Shown here piece after piece: positions 10,167 to 22,283 of a stretch of DNA of 64,000 nt. The stretch spans positions 36,322,503-36,386,502 of the forward strand of contig CM033396.1 of assembly GCA_019426215.1 (NCBI GenBank). Direction: 5' to 3'. The stretch comes from Buddleja alternifolia (Eukaryota; Streptophyta; Magnoliopsida; Lamiales; Scrophulariaceae). Under the pieces are notes generated by a model that ran no database searches, was not told the DNA's origin, and saw nothing but the letters and a program-made list of their open reading frames with translations. A program made the position numbers and the translations under genes. Each line of letters begins with the position of its first letter. Position 1 is the first letter of the stretch.

Positions 10167-10639
10167 TTTGCTTGTGCAATCTAAAAACAAAGGATAATTG
10201 ATATCATTGGTAGATTAATATTTTTAGTTAGCAAAGTTAAAGTATACTAACTAAAGAAGATACTGATTAAAACATGGAATTAAGTGTCACATGTTGAATG
10301 GGAATATAGATATGAAGGTTGATGGTATCTTTTCTCTGACTAGATTGAAGGTATCTTAGAGCAAGACCCAACGGATATATCCTCGATTAATACTCGATTT
10401 GGGGATTTGTCTAGTACTGGTCCTTATATTGTTCATAGTGTATTTTCCGTCCAACATTTTACCACATTCCAATTTTGATCTCATTTTTATGGTTTCACAT
10501 ATTTAGTCCTATAATTTTCAAAATGTTTCATATTCTATCCCACCAAATTTCCTTCCGAAAATCAAATCAACAAAACCCACATTCCTTTTATCAATTACAA
10601 AACAACATAAAAACTTCTCAAAATCCCACATGCATGTTC

Positions 10640-10874
10640 CTAACATCAGTAACACACCTTTAGTGACAAACACCATTATAGTATTCACTCTAAAATTTTG
10701 TGTTGTCACTATACATGTGTCACTTATTGTCAAAAGTGACAATTTTAAAGAAACTCTTGTCATTAAAAATTCTTATTGTGACAGAGCAAAAATTATTGTC
10801 ACTCATTATAAACATCTACGTCTAGTGACATTGCCACTTTAAATTTTGTCACTAATATTACTTTTTGTTGTAGT
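10640..10874. mobile_element. CACTA-like MITE remnant with AGTGAC subterminal repeats
   Basis: Ends in TTTTTGTTGTAGTG (the CACTACAACAAAAA terminus on the other strand) and holds many GTGAC/GTCAC motifs in both orientations. Homologous remnants lie at 12030-12256 and 32345-32572, so the insertion predates the duplications. The left terminus is degenerate and no clear TSD was found. Confidence 0.5.
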
Positions 10875-11055
10875 GTTTGTGTACATTTCCAATATATTAC
10901 TTTAAATTAAAACAAATAATTCTTGAGCTATCACTCTTCAAAAGTATTTGTCATATTATTAACTAATTAGTGACGCACGTATTGTTATATATATGATACA
11001 AACTTTAAAATTGTAATTTTTATTCTTGTGAATTTCTACACGACTTTCACTGCAG

Positions 11056-11492
11056 TGCCTAAAATGAAGAGTATTTACCACATGAAACTGAAGCATCTAG
11101 ATGCAATTAGACTCGTTGAGTGTTTGTTAAAGAAAATGGAGTCCTTAACCGAACTAGAAACTTTCACTATTCTCTATGATGCCATGATTCTGGCCTCTGG
11201 TCAAGGGATCCAAGAGGTTATAGAAGTGATTGTGAACACATTTCCACAGGCAATTCATTGCCACGATGCGGGCACAAATAACAACATTTTTCATATCGCT
11301 GTGAAGAATCGCTGTGAAAATGTATACAATTTGGTTTATCAGATGAATGTGGAAAAGACCTATTTTGCAAGTATATGGGACAATAGTGGTAACAGTCTCC
11401 TGCACTCGTGTGCAACATTAGCACCACCACACAAACTTAATCTTGTGTCTGGCGCTGCTCTTCAAATGCAACGTGAACTACAATGGTTTAAG
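11056..11492 (+). pseudogene. ankyrin-region exon, second tandem copy (open frame)
   Basis: 437 bases, CTGCAG before and GTAATT after. Encodes IYHMKLKHLDAIRLVECLL, AIHCHDAGTNNNIFHIAV and GNSLLHSCATLAPPHKLN, which has ankyrin-like spacing (a GNSLLH consensus). The frame is fully open and is the best reference for this exon in the window. Confidence 0.8.
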
Positions 11493-11508
11493 GTAATTAA
11501 TACATCTT

Positions 11509-11546
<38 letters not shown>

Positions 11547-12029
11547 TGCTTGTGCAATCTAAAAACAAAGGATAATTGATATCATTGATAGAATTAATAT
11601 TTTTAGTTAGCAAAGTTAAAGTATACTAACTAAAGAAGATACTGATTAAACATGGAATTAAGTGTCACATGTTGAATGGGAATATAGATATGAAGGTTGA
11701 TGGTATCTTTTCTCTGACTAGATATGAAGGTATCTTAGAGCAGGACCCAACGGAATATATCCTCGATTAATACTCGATTTGGGGATTTGTCTAGTACTGG
11801 TCCGTATATTGTTCATAGTGTATTTTCCGTCCAACAATTTTGCCGCATTCCAATTTTGATCTCATTTTTTATTGTTTCGCATATTTAGTCTTATAGTTTT
11901 CAAAATGTTTCATATTCTATCCCAACCAAAATTTCCTTCCGAAAATCAAATCAACAAAACCACACATTGCTTTTATCGGTTAAAAACAAACATAAAAAAC
12001 TTCTCAAAATCCCACATGCATGTTCCTAA

Positions 12030-12256
12030 CAATTAGTAACACACCTTTAGTGATAACAATTATAGTTGTTGCTCTATTTGTGTTGTCACTATACATATAT
12101 CACTAATTGTCAATAGTGACAGTTTTAAAGAAACTCTTGTCACTAAAAATTCTTATTGTGACAGAGCAAAAATTATTATCATTCATTATAAACATCTACA
12201 TCTAGTGACATTGCCACTTTAAATTTTGTAACAAATATTACTTTTTGTTGTAGTGT
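12030..12256. mobile_element. CACTA-like MITE remnant, second copy
   Basis: Same sequence type as 10640-10874, carried by the tandem duplication. Ends in TTTTTGTTGTAGTG. Confidence 0.5.
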
Positions 12257-12404
12257 TTGTGTACATCTCTAGTTAACTAATCAATTAAGTACTATATTTC
12301 AGTCATCATTATCTCGTATCTCTTTATCATTCTTCTAACATGGTATCAGAATCATCACGGTTCTAATATTGTTTTCCCTAATATTGCTTGTTATTGGTCG
12401 ACAG

Positions 12405-12924
12405 GAAATAGAGAATTTTGTTGTACCGTATGTTAGAGAAAGTAAAAATTATGCCGGTGAAACTCCGCCTCAGATATTTACAGAAGAACACAAGGAACTG
12501 AAAAAAGAGGGAGAGAAATGGATGAGAAACACAGCAAACTCATGTATCTTAGTTGCAGCATTAATCGTTACGGTTGTATTTGCTGCTGCTATTACGGTAC
12601 CAGGCGGCAACGATCAATCCAACGGCATCCCTATATGGTCTAAGCAAATTGCGTTCATAATTTTTGCCATGTCCCAGTCCGATGCTATTTCCCTATTCAC
12701 ATCTACTACTTCTTTGCTACTATTTTTGTCTCTCTTGACGTCTCGCTATGCCGAGGAAGATTTTCTCTTTGTCTTGCCCAAGCGACTAAGTATTGGCCTT
12801 CTTATACTATTTCTCTCCATAACATTTATGGTGGTAGCATTCAGTGCCACAGTCTATCTTGTGTTTGGCCAAAGGAGGGCGTGGGTACTTATACCAGTGT
12901 CTGCATTGGCCTGTTTCCCAATCA
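12405..12924 (+). pseudogene. PGG-domain exon, copy 1 (3' end missing)
   Basis: Begins after GTCGACAG. Encodes the linker EGEKWMRNTANSCILVAAL, the VPGGN motif that names the domain, and hydrophobic segments around 12540-12600, 12640-12730, 12780-12860 and 12890-12925. Compared with copy 2 it has two extra codons (FAMSQSDA against FAMSDA) and loses the last segment at 12924, where LTR-element sequence begins. Confidence 0.85.
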
Positions 12925-13128
12925 CTAGGGGTAGACCGTCAGTGACCTAATGCACCGAGTCATTGACTCGGAGAGGCGGAAATCTACCTTTAAGGACAGT
13001 GCTTTGCACGCCTCAGTCCAAACTCGATAAGCTTTCTTTATCTCTCATTTATCCTATTGTGTTATTTATTTATTTTTTATCTTTAAATTAATTGATATAA
13101 TTGTGAATTATCTTCAATATTTCCTACA
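12925..13128 (+). repeat. truncated left LTR
   Basis: Same length and almost the same sequence as the last 204 bp of the right LTR. It begins at CTAGGGG right after the ankyrin reading frame; both joined sequences carry AATC at the join. Confidence 0.8.
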
Positions 13129-14590
13129 ATGTTAAAGGTAGATTAATTGTAAGTAGAAAATTTTATTTAAAACTTGGTGACTGCTCATTTATGAATGAAA
13201 AGATAAACTTATAATTAAAAGAAAGTTGAAGTAGAGTCATGCTTTTAAGAATTAGAAGTCCATAATTGAGAAGTCATCATATAAGCCCTCTATCACAAAT
13301 ATTATTTGAGATTGCTTGTAAAAGAAAACAAAAATTCAAGGTTGCATGTTATATATATTGATGAAATAAGAACTCCCTGTTAATGGTGGCCGAGTAAGAC
13401 CCAACTAAAATCTGAATCTTTGTGGTGGAAGTTCCAGACCTCTTTCTTATCTTAGTATTTTATCAATTGTATATTAACCACCATGCTTTACACAAAAAGT
13501 AGTTTTGGTGTAGTATAAGTGAGAAATTGTTTTTACGTGTTTGTTATGTAATGTAGCATTGTCATATTGCCTTACTTGGAATTGTGGGGTCTCAGTAATT
13601 TTCATTTCGATATATTGGTGGGGGAAGGAAATACTATTAAAATTCATTTGTACAACTCCATATGTAATGAATATAAATGTCAATGATCTTGATCTACGTA
13701 GTGGGTTGATTACATCATTACATGGCGGTACTATATATTATTACAATCACTATTTCTAATTCAAAGTAAATGTAAATCTTGTAACTTGAGCTGTGTGCCT
13801 AGAAGTTTTCATAGTTTCCGATGTTGATGAATTCACCATGAATAAATGATAATAACAACAGAGATTTAGGAAATTTTCAACCATAAATGTCAAAGATATT
13901 GTGTTGACATTAAATGATTGCAAGTGGAATTGATCTGTTTAGTTAAATTATTCAGAATTTGGGTGAGATGAAACCGCACGGCGCATGATGATAAACACTA
14001 TATATGAATATTATCTTTATTGATTTTTCTCGCTTTAGTACCGATTCCTTGCTTAGAAATAATTTGAAAAGTAGAAAGATATATGGGAAAAAATAATCTA
14101 TTTGATAACAGTGGTTGTTATGTAAAGTCGTTTCCTCACTTTGAGTAATTTTAAGTGTGGGGTGTCTCGAGAAAATTTTAATATTGCCTAAATCTTAGAA
14201 GGAAAAATATGTCCGAGAACTTGTGATAATTTATTTGTTGGAAGTTCTAAGCATTTTATTGTTGTTACTTAAGAGAACTAATTTTGAGGCCAAATGAGTC
14301 ACATAATCTGTAGATTGTCGAATATTTTTGAGAATGTCTTTTCTGTAAGAACTTGTACGACAAAACCTTCTATTATCTCTTATATTGAATTTGATATGAG
14401 TAAAATGTGAAGTTGAATCTAAAATGAGAAGAAGGTTGATAGCCTTGTGAAATCCTTATATGGTTCAAACAAGCTCTTTCGTATTTATATAATAAATTTA
14501 AAGCTGAGTAAATTTGATGACGAGCCTATTACGTGCGTAACAGTGGACATTAAGAAATACATTGAGATTATCAATGAGAACTCCATATAT
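13129..14590 (+). other. internal LTR-element sequence, no gene seen
   Basis: AT-rich, with no retroviral protein motif in any frame. Treated as the non-coding interior of the LARD-like element. Confidence 0.5.
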
Positions 14591-14598
14591 GCCTTTTG

Positions 14599-15259
14599 CA
14601 GGGACGGGGGGGGGCCACCGCCCCCCCTTAATTTTTTTTTTATATTACTACCTATAAAATTTTCAAAATTTCTATTTTCGCCCCCCCTCAATTTTGTTTT
14701 TATTACTACTACCCATAAAATTTTCAAAATATCTATTTTCACCCCCTCAAGTCACACGGTTCTACACTTCCATTCAAGATAGAAATTAAAATTTAGGGCT
14801 TTTTTCCTTCAATTGCATTCTCAAGAATCAAGATTTTTGGTGATGAAAATCTATAGATTTCTCATTTCAAAGACTAAGAAGTTATTGTGTTATTTGAATA
14901 TAAATCTTTAAAATTTAATTCTAATACTTTACTACATATTTCATCGGTTACTCTAAAATTTAGTTTAAGAATATTTTTGGTTTAATAATTCTAACAAATA
15001 GATTATGGGTATCTATAAAACAATTGAAATGGTTTAAAGAAGAGAGAAATTGATGATATAGTATAGATCAAAGATAGATATTTCATACTTAAACCTAATT
15101 TATTATTAAATTTTCCCCCATAAATATAGCGTACCGTACCGCGGGGGGCAAGCCCCCCGCACACCCCCTTGAATCCTTCGTCTATATGCAAAAAAAATAA
15201 TGTATAACTATATCACAAAATCTCGCCCCCCCTCACCGAAAATCCTGGCTCCGTCCCTG
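14599..15259. mobile_element. hAT non-autonomous element (8-bp TSD GCCTTTTG)
   Basis: Termini are CAGGGACGG and CCGTCCCTG; GCCTTTTG occurs at both 14591-14598 and 15260-15267. It is 661 bp with runs of G/C at the ends and no transposase. It shares an internal segment around ATAGCGTACCGTACCGCGG with the element at 52501-52899. Confidence 0.9.
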
Positions 15260-15267
15260 GCCTTTTG

Positions 15268-16294
15268 GTCATAGTTTGTGCTTCTAATAATAATTAGAGT
15301 GAGTAAATGTGTATCACAATATGAGTATCAATATATCATTGAAAAGGCATAAGTTCTTGATTATATGCTTGAAATTGTTTGTGTTGTGGATAAATGCAAT
15401 ACTTGGTGATCCACATTGAAATGCACTAAGAATTTTGAGTTAGATTATTTTGATTCTAATATCTGTTAGATGACAGGGGTACGACAATTTAAATTGGATA
15501 TTTAATGAAACAAATATTCTACTATGTAAGGAGGTGCAATGTCTTGGACATCATCCAAGCAAATTTTTGTTACTCGATTCATGAGAAATCTGAGATCGTT
15601 GCTTCGGAAAGGCAAATTTTGGGAACGACTAACTTCTAAATCCTATGACGAACATCTCTTTGAGATGAGACTACTCATATCTATGTTGAGATAAGACCTA
15701 CCTAAGGTAGGCAGATTCAATATGAGTGCCAAGCTACATGGCCAAGGCAAGAAATGAGACCTACTACGAGTAGGCATATACATTTGAGATTTAACATTTT
15801 CAGGCAATTGCAAAACGATGAGAAATATTATATTCTTGTATTTGTGAAGTTGGAGATAAACCCGGCCGGATCTCCAACTAAGCCACTAAATAGTGAAATA
15901 GTGGCAAATACATCGAGGGGGGTGAACTTGATGCCTATTGTGAAAGTTAACAATGATGGTAACCCAACCTATGTGATTGGTGATCCCATGAAGTAGGTTC
16001 ATATGGGTAACAACAAGTCATTAATTAACTTGCGAGGACACTATCTTTGCTGATATGTTCATCCCTATGGTGTAGGATAGTGTATTACCGCAGCTGTGAG
16101 GTTGAGCAAATGCTCTTAATTGATTCATAGCCTGAATTGGGTGGTGTGTTTGACTGCGGTACACACTTGATGGATTCACCTATATGAGTGTAGAGGTGGG
16201 GCCGGCTCTTATGAGAACTTAGGCATGTTCTCTAGAGCACTCATGAAACCGGGAATGGCGCAAGGCCGTAAAATGTACCCAACCGAGTCGGAAC
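15268..16294 (+). other. internal LTR-element sequence between nested insertions
   Basis: No conserved coding sequence. The part after 16130 continues after the Copia at 21161, which confirms that the Copia is a later insertion. Confidence 0.5.
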
Positions 16295-16472
16295 TGTAGG
16301 ATTGTGTTAATCCCCCTTGAATGTAATGCGTAAGAATATATAGGAGTACAAAAGATATCCTATCTACATACAAAATATATGAAAAGATATACCCTAACAA
16401 TATACAAGGAAATAAGAGAGATCCTAGGCTAAATACAATTAAGGAATGATAACAGAAAATATTCGTCTAACA
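16295..16472 (-). repeat. Copia 3' LTR
   Basis: 178 bp, TG...CA ends; adjoins a C10 run (the polypurine tract on the minus strand). Confidence 0.9.
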
Positions 16473-17807
16473 CCCCCCCCCCCGCCAGCTGGAGGTTCCC
16501 GAATGCTGAGACTGATACGAAAATCAGTAAATAATGGCGAGGGAAGCCCCTTCGTAAAAACATCTGCAAACTGATAATGAGAAGGAACGTGCAACACACA
16601 TAACTCCCCTAAGGCAACTTTTTCACGAACAAAATGTAAATCCAATTCAATATGTTTGGTACGCTGGTGCTGAACCGGATTAGAACATAAATACACAGAA
16701 CTAATATTATCACAATAAACTATAGTAGACTTACAAAGAAGAGAATGCAATTCAAGAAGAAGATTGCGAAGCCAACACGTTTCAGCCACTGCATTAGCAA
16801 CAGCACGATATTCAGCTTCAGCACTAGATCGAGATACAGTTGGTTGACGTTTAGAAGACCAAGAGATGAGATTGGAACCTAAAAATACACAATAACCAGA
16901 AGTAGAACGACGAGTATCGGGACAACCAGCCCAATCAGCATCAGAATAAGCAGAAAGAGTATCAGTAGACGAGGGATGAAGAATAAGACCATGAGAGAGA
17001 GTGCCTTTTAAATAGCGAAGAATACGCTTAAGAGCATGAAGATGAGACTCATGAGGGTCATGCATGAACAAGCAAATTTGTTGAACAGCATACGCGATGT
17101 CGGGACGAGTAAAGGTAAGATATTGGAGAGACCCAGCTAAGCTTCGGTATAGGGTAGGATCGGAAACAGGCGGGCTAGACGTGCCAGAGAGCTTAGAGTT
17201 TGTATCGACCGGTGTGAGGCAAGGGTTACAATTTTGCATGGATGCACGATCAAGAATAGAAGAGGCAAATTTTTCCTGAGAGAGAAAGAGACTGGACGAC
17301 TTGCGAGAGACAGAAATTCCAAGAAAATAGTGAATTGGACCGAGATCAGTCATGGAAAATTCATTTGAGATGAGACGAGTAAGATGTGCAAAAAGAGACG
17401 GAGACGAGGCAGTAAGAAGAATATCATCGACATAGAGAAAGAGGAAGGCAGAGTCATGTCCGTGATGATAGATAAAAAGAGAGGTGTCGGCCCTACTACA
17501 AATGAAATGGATCGAAGAGAGATAGGTCGCAAAACGATGATGCCAAGCTCGCGGCGCCTGTTTAAGACCGTATAACGCTTTCTTTTTGAGATAGACATGA
17601 GTGGGAAATGAGCTATCAATGAAGCCTGGTGGTTGCTTCATATAAACCGTTTCAGATAAATGACCATGGAGAAAAGCGTTTTTCACATCAAGCTGATGAA
17701 TGGGCCAAGACCGAGATAGAGCAAGACTAAGGACGGTACGAATGGTGGCTGGTTTAACTACTGGACTAAAGGTTTCCTCATAATCGAGGCCTGGTTGTTG
17801 GGTGTAA
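16439..17807 (-). pseudogene. Copia reverse transcriptase and RNase H
   Basis: The open frame follows a stop codon at 17808-17810 that replaces a sense codon of the RT domain. Visible motifs: [12 protein letters not shown] (RT start), [12 protein letters not shown] with the catalytic YVDD, then the RNase H part with [18 protein letters not shown] and [10 protein letters not shown]. The frame runs through the polypurine tract into the LTR. This is the best preserved part of the element. Confidence 0.9.
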
Positions 17808-18160
17808 CCCTAAGCAACGAGACGCGCCTTATAGCGTTCGAGGGACCCGTCGGCATTAAATTTGTGACGAAAAATCCATTTCGAACCGACGATATTGGTA
17901 GTGGGAGGACATGGAACAAGAGTCCAAGTGTCGTTGTGAGAAAGTGCCGAAAGTTCGGCATTCATAGCCGATTTCCAATTAGCATCTTTTAAAGCTTGAG
18001 CCGTGGTACGGGGAAGAGGAGAAGGAGAAGGAGAAGGAGAAGATGTAGAAGCAGAGAGGTTAAGCATTTGTTTGGGTTTTGTAATACCAGACTTTTGGCG
18101 AGTAGTCATTGGATGAGAAGAGGTGGGGATCGGGGGTTGGATAGCGGCACGGGGAGACAC
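17808..18160 (-). pseudogene. Copia pol linker and RT N-terminus
   Basis: Encodes MTTRQKSGITKPK, AMNAELSALSHNDTWTLVP and WIFRHKFNADG, the standard Copia RT entry. It ends at an in-frame stop (17808-17810). Confidence 0.85.
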
Positions 18161-18628
18161 TAGAGGAGAAGTGGATGGGATAAGGGAGTGGCGAACAGCA
18201 GGAGAGGGTTCGTCGGGAGGAAGAAGGAACTCATAGGATGTGGGATTAGGTGGTGTTATAGAGGAGTAAGGAAAGATCGATTCATTGAATAGGACATGCC
18301 GGGATATAATGACACTGTTGGAGGAGAGATCGAGGCACCTAAAACCTCGGTGATTAGATGGATAGCCGAGGAATACACATGCAGAAGAACGAGGAGCTAA
18401 TTTATGAGGGGTAGTGGAAGAAAGGTTAGGCTAACATAGACAGCCGAAAACGCGAAGGTAAGAATACGTTGGAGGAGTTTGGAAAAGAACTTAGAAAGGA
18501 GTTTTAAAAGAAAGAGTTTTAGTGGGAAGAAGGTTTAGTAGATGAACCTCCATGTGGAGTGATTCGACCCAAAAAGTGGAGTGGAGTCCAGCTTGAAAGA
18601 GTAAAGAGCGAAGAATATTATTCGTGGT

Positions 18629-19903
18629 TTAGATAATGCGCTCGGCTTTACCATTTTGCTGAGACGTGTGAGGACAAGAGAAGTGAAAAACGAGACCATT
18701 GGCGGTAAATAAATCATGAAAAGGTTTTTGATCAAATTCTCTACCGTTATCACATTGAAATTGTTGGATATCCATTTTAAATTGATTCTTAACATAATTA
18801 CGAAAATTAAGAAATACATTAAAAACTTCAGACTTTTGATGTAAAGTAAAGACCCAAAGAAAATGAGAGAAGTCGTCTAAAAATAAAACATAGTAACGAA
18901 AACCACTAAGACTAGCAACCGGAGATGTCCATAAATCCGAGTGAATAATTTGAAAAGGTGCAACAGAATTATTAGTAGATAATGAAAATGGAAGTCTACG
19001 GTGCTTGCCTAATTGACAAGCATGACATAAATTATCTGAAATTTTATTACAAGGAATAAATTTATTTGAACTTAAGAAATATAGAACAGCAGCTCCGGGA
19101 TGCCCGAGACGACGGTGCCAGGTAACGTCATCAATAGCAGCGGAAGATAGAGCAACGTGAGGCGGAGGAGAGACGGAAGAGGAAGGTAAAGGATAGAGTT
19201 CCCCGGAGCTGTCACTGCGGAAGAGAAGAGTTTTGGTCTGCAGGTCCTTCACAGAGAAACCAAACGGGTCAAACTCAATAGAACAAGAATTTTGCTTAGT
19301 AAATTGACGAACTGAAATAAGATTTTTAACAATGTGAGGACTAACAAGAATATTATTTAAAACAAGAGACCGGGGATATGTAGATAAAATAGAGGAGCCC
19401 AAAAGATTAACCGGAATACACGCACCATTACCAACCATAATCGATTTAGAAGCACATTTTGTAAATGAATTTAGCATACCTGTGGAGGAGGACATGTGAG
19501 CCGTGGCCCCCGTGTCCATATACCAATTTGCATCCGGATTTTGAAGTGTCATGGTGTGGAACAAGTGAGAGAGGTCTATGGGCTGTTGATTGGGTGGGGC
19601 GGCTGTTTGGGGAAGGAATTGGGCCGCTGGATTGCTGGAGGCAGCGGCTGCTTGTGTGAAGTAGTGGGCCACTGGAGTGGGCCATGTAGGAATTGTTGGA
19701 GCAGGGGGTAACTGGGCCACGTGACTTGGGTGAAAATGGTGAGCTATAGGGCTGTATTGATGCGGGCCAGCTGGAGGAGAATTCTGAAATTGGGTCGTTG
19801 GTTGTTGGGCCGCCAGGAAAGCAGCTGGATTAGGAGGACGCTGCCATTGGGCTTGCGCAGCAGGAGTAGAAGTTGAATTTGCAATTCGTAGAATCGGAAA
19901 CAC
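18629..19903 (-). pseudogene. Copia protease and integrase region
   Basis: The aspartic protease motif is WYMDTGATAHM. The integrase part has an H/C zinc-binding region (CHACQLGKHRR) and the catalytic core with D in HSDLW, D in CDNGREF and E in NGKAER. The frame stops just after the third catalytic residue, and further stops interrupt the piece down to 18160. Confidence 0.9.
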
Positions 19904-20711
19904 ACCAAATGGAGTTGAAATTTGATAAACAACAGTGGGGGCAGCCCCTAAAATTCCAGGTTACACTATTACTGTTGTTACTTCGTCCATGGTTGTAACC
20001 ACGACCGCGACCACGGCCTCGACCACCATTGTGTTTATGAGAGAAATTATTATGGGGAGGGGTAGGATGAGCATATAAAGCCGTGTTCGAATCAAGAGAG
20101 TTAGAAGGCATATTTTTAAGGTGTTGATTTTCTTCCAATTGTAACATGGATCGGACAGTAGCAAACGACGGAAAGGGTTGAGTGTGTAATAACAGTGGCC
20201 ACACTTTTGAAAGATTCAGGTAAACCGGCTAAAGTTTGAAGAATGAAGACTTTGTCAGAAATAGGGTTTTCCGCCTCACTTAAATTATCGAAAATTTCTT
20301 TTAACTTATGACAATAATCATGAATGGTTAACGAACCCTTTTTAAGTGTACGAAATTGCTCTTCGAGTTGAATGGAGCGGGCAACTTTATTATCTTGAAA
20401 AAAAATTCAATATTGAGCCATATATCACGAGCATGATTACCCTTTTTAACGACAGTGGAAACAAGATCATGAGAAAGAGAAGAGAAAAGCCAAGAGCGAA
20501 CCTTGGCATCCAAACGAATCCATGTTGAATCAGTAAGATTTTCGGGGGTGGGAGCTTTAAGGACATAATTTTCGACCATATGACCTATGCAAATAGCGAG
20601 AAATATCTCGCGCCATTGATTATAACGGGATTCAGTGGGAGACAATTGAAATGGCATAAGATGGGAGACATTAGATAGTGCATATGCCGGGTGATGGACG
20701 GGTTGAGCCAT
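19830..20711 (-). pseudogene. Copia gag
   Basis: Starts with MAQPVHHP at 20711. A slip in an A-run near 20400 breaks the gag frame, and homologous coding continues in another frame to about 20204 and on to 19830, where a Gly/Arg-rich tract (GGRGRGRGRG) and a Cys-rich stretch stand in for the nucleic-acid-binding end. Confidence 0.8.
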
Positions 20712-20973
20712 GTTTGAGAGAGAAATAGAGACTTACGTAATGAAAAAGGAAGAAAGCCAAGGTGATGAGAGGAATGGCAGCAGCGTGCAACAACCAAAGA
20801 TGGAGAACACCAAAATAGCACAACCAGATAAGACAGCCCCAAAAAAAAAGGAAGAGGTGATGGACGGCAAGAGGCTATTTTTTTATTTTTTTTTTGGTTT
20901 TTCTTACTGGAGAAGAGGATCGCCGAGGGGGTCGGCTAGAGGGAAGGAAATATTTTCCTGGTGACTGATACCA

Positions 20974-21160
20974 TGTAGGATTGTGTTAATCCCCCTTGAA
21001 TGTAATTCTCATTATGCGTAAGAATATATAGGAGTACAAAAGATATCCTATCTACATACAAAATATATGAAAAGATATACCCTAACAATATACAAGGAAA
21101 TCAGAGAGATCCTAGGCTAAATACAATTAAGGAATGTTAACAGAAAATATTCGTCTAACA
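20974..21160 (-). repeat. Copia 5' LTR
   Basis: 187 bp; differs from the other LTR mainly by 9 extra bases near 21007. Confidence 0.9.
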
Positions 21161-22067
21161 GGAACAACCCTACTTTGAATGTGATGTGAGTGATGAGCAA
21201 CTTGATCCACATAAAAGGTTAAGATTCATAGAAATGATACATTTCACCAAGTCCTCGTGGATTAACACTCATTTACTCTATGCATTGGTTCATAGCCCTA
21301 AAGGCACCAATGCTTATGTATTACATTCTTATGTTCTCTTCTTTCTTCGTCGTCATGTTTCTCATTTTGTCTTTGAAATATGTGGGGGATTGTTGGAAAA
21401 TATATTCACGTGGGATATTTCAAAGCCAAAATTTAAGTTAGTTAATTATTTAATAAATGTGGTTTGAGTGAATCATGAATTGATTGAGCTTGATATTGGG
21501 GGTCATCTATAATTAAGCTCCTCTGATATTTCAATGTTAGCAAATAAATTGCCGTGTATTTAGTTATTTGGCTAGTATATAAAAATGCCCCCGTTTCGGT
21601 TGATTTTGAACAGAAAAAATCTTTCAACAATTCTAAAAACCATTTTCTAGTCATTACCTTGAGATCCCATTAGTTTTATGCCCGAAACAGTGATCTTATT
21701 TCATATTCCCACACATCTAAAGCCCTCTGCATAAATACACTTGATTATACATTTTGAGAATTACATCATTGAAATACATAATAAGAAGAGAACATGGTGT
21801 GGGTTGTTCGATAGAGATCACACCATCGCGTGTGCACATTTGGTGGGATATGGCAGTTGAATCCTAGGGGTAGACCGTCAGTGACCTAATGCACCGAGTC
21901 ATTGACTCTGAGGGGCGGAAATCTACCTTTAAGGACAGTGTTTTGCACGCCTCAGTCCAAACTCGATAAGCTTTCTTTATCTCTCATTTATCGTATTGTG
22001 TTATTTATTTATTTTTTATCTTTAAATTAATTGATATAATTGTTAATTATCTTCAATATTTCCTACA

Positions 22068-22283
22068 ATTACTTGTATGTTATGATTATGATATAATGAT
22101 ATAGAACAATATATAGAAGGATACATAAAATGATTGGGTTATACAAAATGAACCAATACACGAACATACACTAATTCGCCCACCCCCGCTCCTGGCCCTG
22201 GCCCACAACAATAATAATTAATTGCAATATGTCATTTCTGTACTATTTGTTTATTTACAAATTTCTCGTCTTCCTTTTCATAC
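22068..22283 (+). other. 3' flank of ANK-PGG copy 1
   Basis: Matches 34460-34620, the sequence after the stop codon of copy 2 (a shared CCCCCGCTCCTG stretch). It fixes the position where the LARD-like element entered. Confidence 0.7.

Larger units (their letters stand above)
9525..12260. repeat. tandem duplication of about 1.37 kb
   Basis: The block from about 9525 to 10890 repeats at about 10891 to 12260. The equivalent exon starts, 9686 and 11056, are 1370 bp apart. Each unit carries one exon and its downstream intron. The second unit is closer to copy 2. Confidence 0.8.
9187..12950 (+). pseudogene. ankyrin-PGG membrane protein gene, copy 1 (5' truncated, 3' cut by LTR element)
   Basis: Exons recognisable by comparison with copy 2: 9187-9333, 9480-9518, 9686-10115 (frame-broken), its duplicate 11056-11492, and the PGG exon 12405 to about 12924. 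The family has N-terminal ankyrin repeats and a C-terminal PGG domain with several membrane segments (ITN1/ACD6-like proteins, linked to stress and defence signalling at the plasma membrane). The first ankyrin exons are missing, one exon is doubled, and the C-terminus ends in LTR-element sequence with a stop at 12948-12950. It is unlikely to make a working protein. I base the family on the PGG domain and exon similarity, not on a search. Confidence 0.8.
16295..21160 (-). mobile_element. Ty1/Copia retrotransposon, reverse strand (5-bp TSD GGAAC)
   Basis: LTRs are 16295-16472 and 20974-21160 (178 and 187 bp; one 9-bp indel); GGAAC flanks both sides (16290-16294, 21161-21165). On the minus strand the primer site ATGGTATCAG follows the right LTR and a G-rich polypurine tract precedes the left LTR. 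Coding order is gag, protease, integrase, RT, RNase H, which defines Copia. Several stops and frame slips make it non-autonomous, but the structure is complete, so insertion is fairly recent. Confidence 0.95.
12925..22067 (+). mobile_element. large non-coding (LARD-like) LTR retrotransposon with nested insertions
   Basis: The right LTR is 21391-22067 (677 bp, TGTTGG...CCTACA), preceded by the purine tract GTGGGGGAT. Only the last 204 bp of the left LTR remain (12925-13128), nearly identical to 21864-22067. Without the nested hAT and Copia the internal part is about 2.7 kb and has no gag or pol, so it would depend on another element. No tRNA primer site is evident after the left LTR. The right flank matches the 3' flank of ANK-PGG copy 2 (34460 on). 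The likely history is insertion in the 3' UTR of copy 1, then a deletion removing the gene end and the left part of the LTR. Confidence 0.75.

Noticed and set aside
17097..17992. Plus-strand frames opposite the Copia RT
   Set aside because: They are shadows of the minus-strand pol gene.
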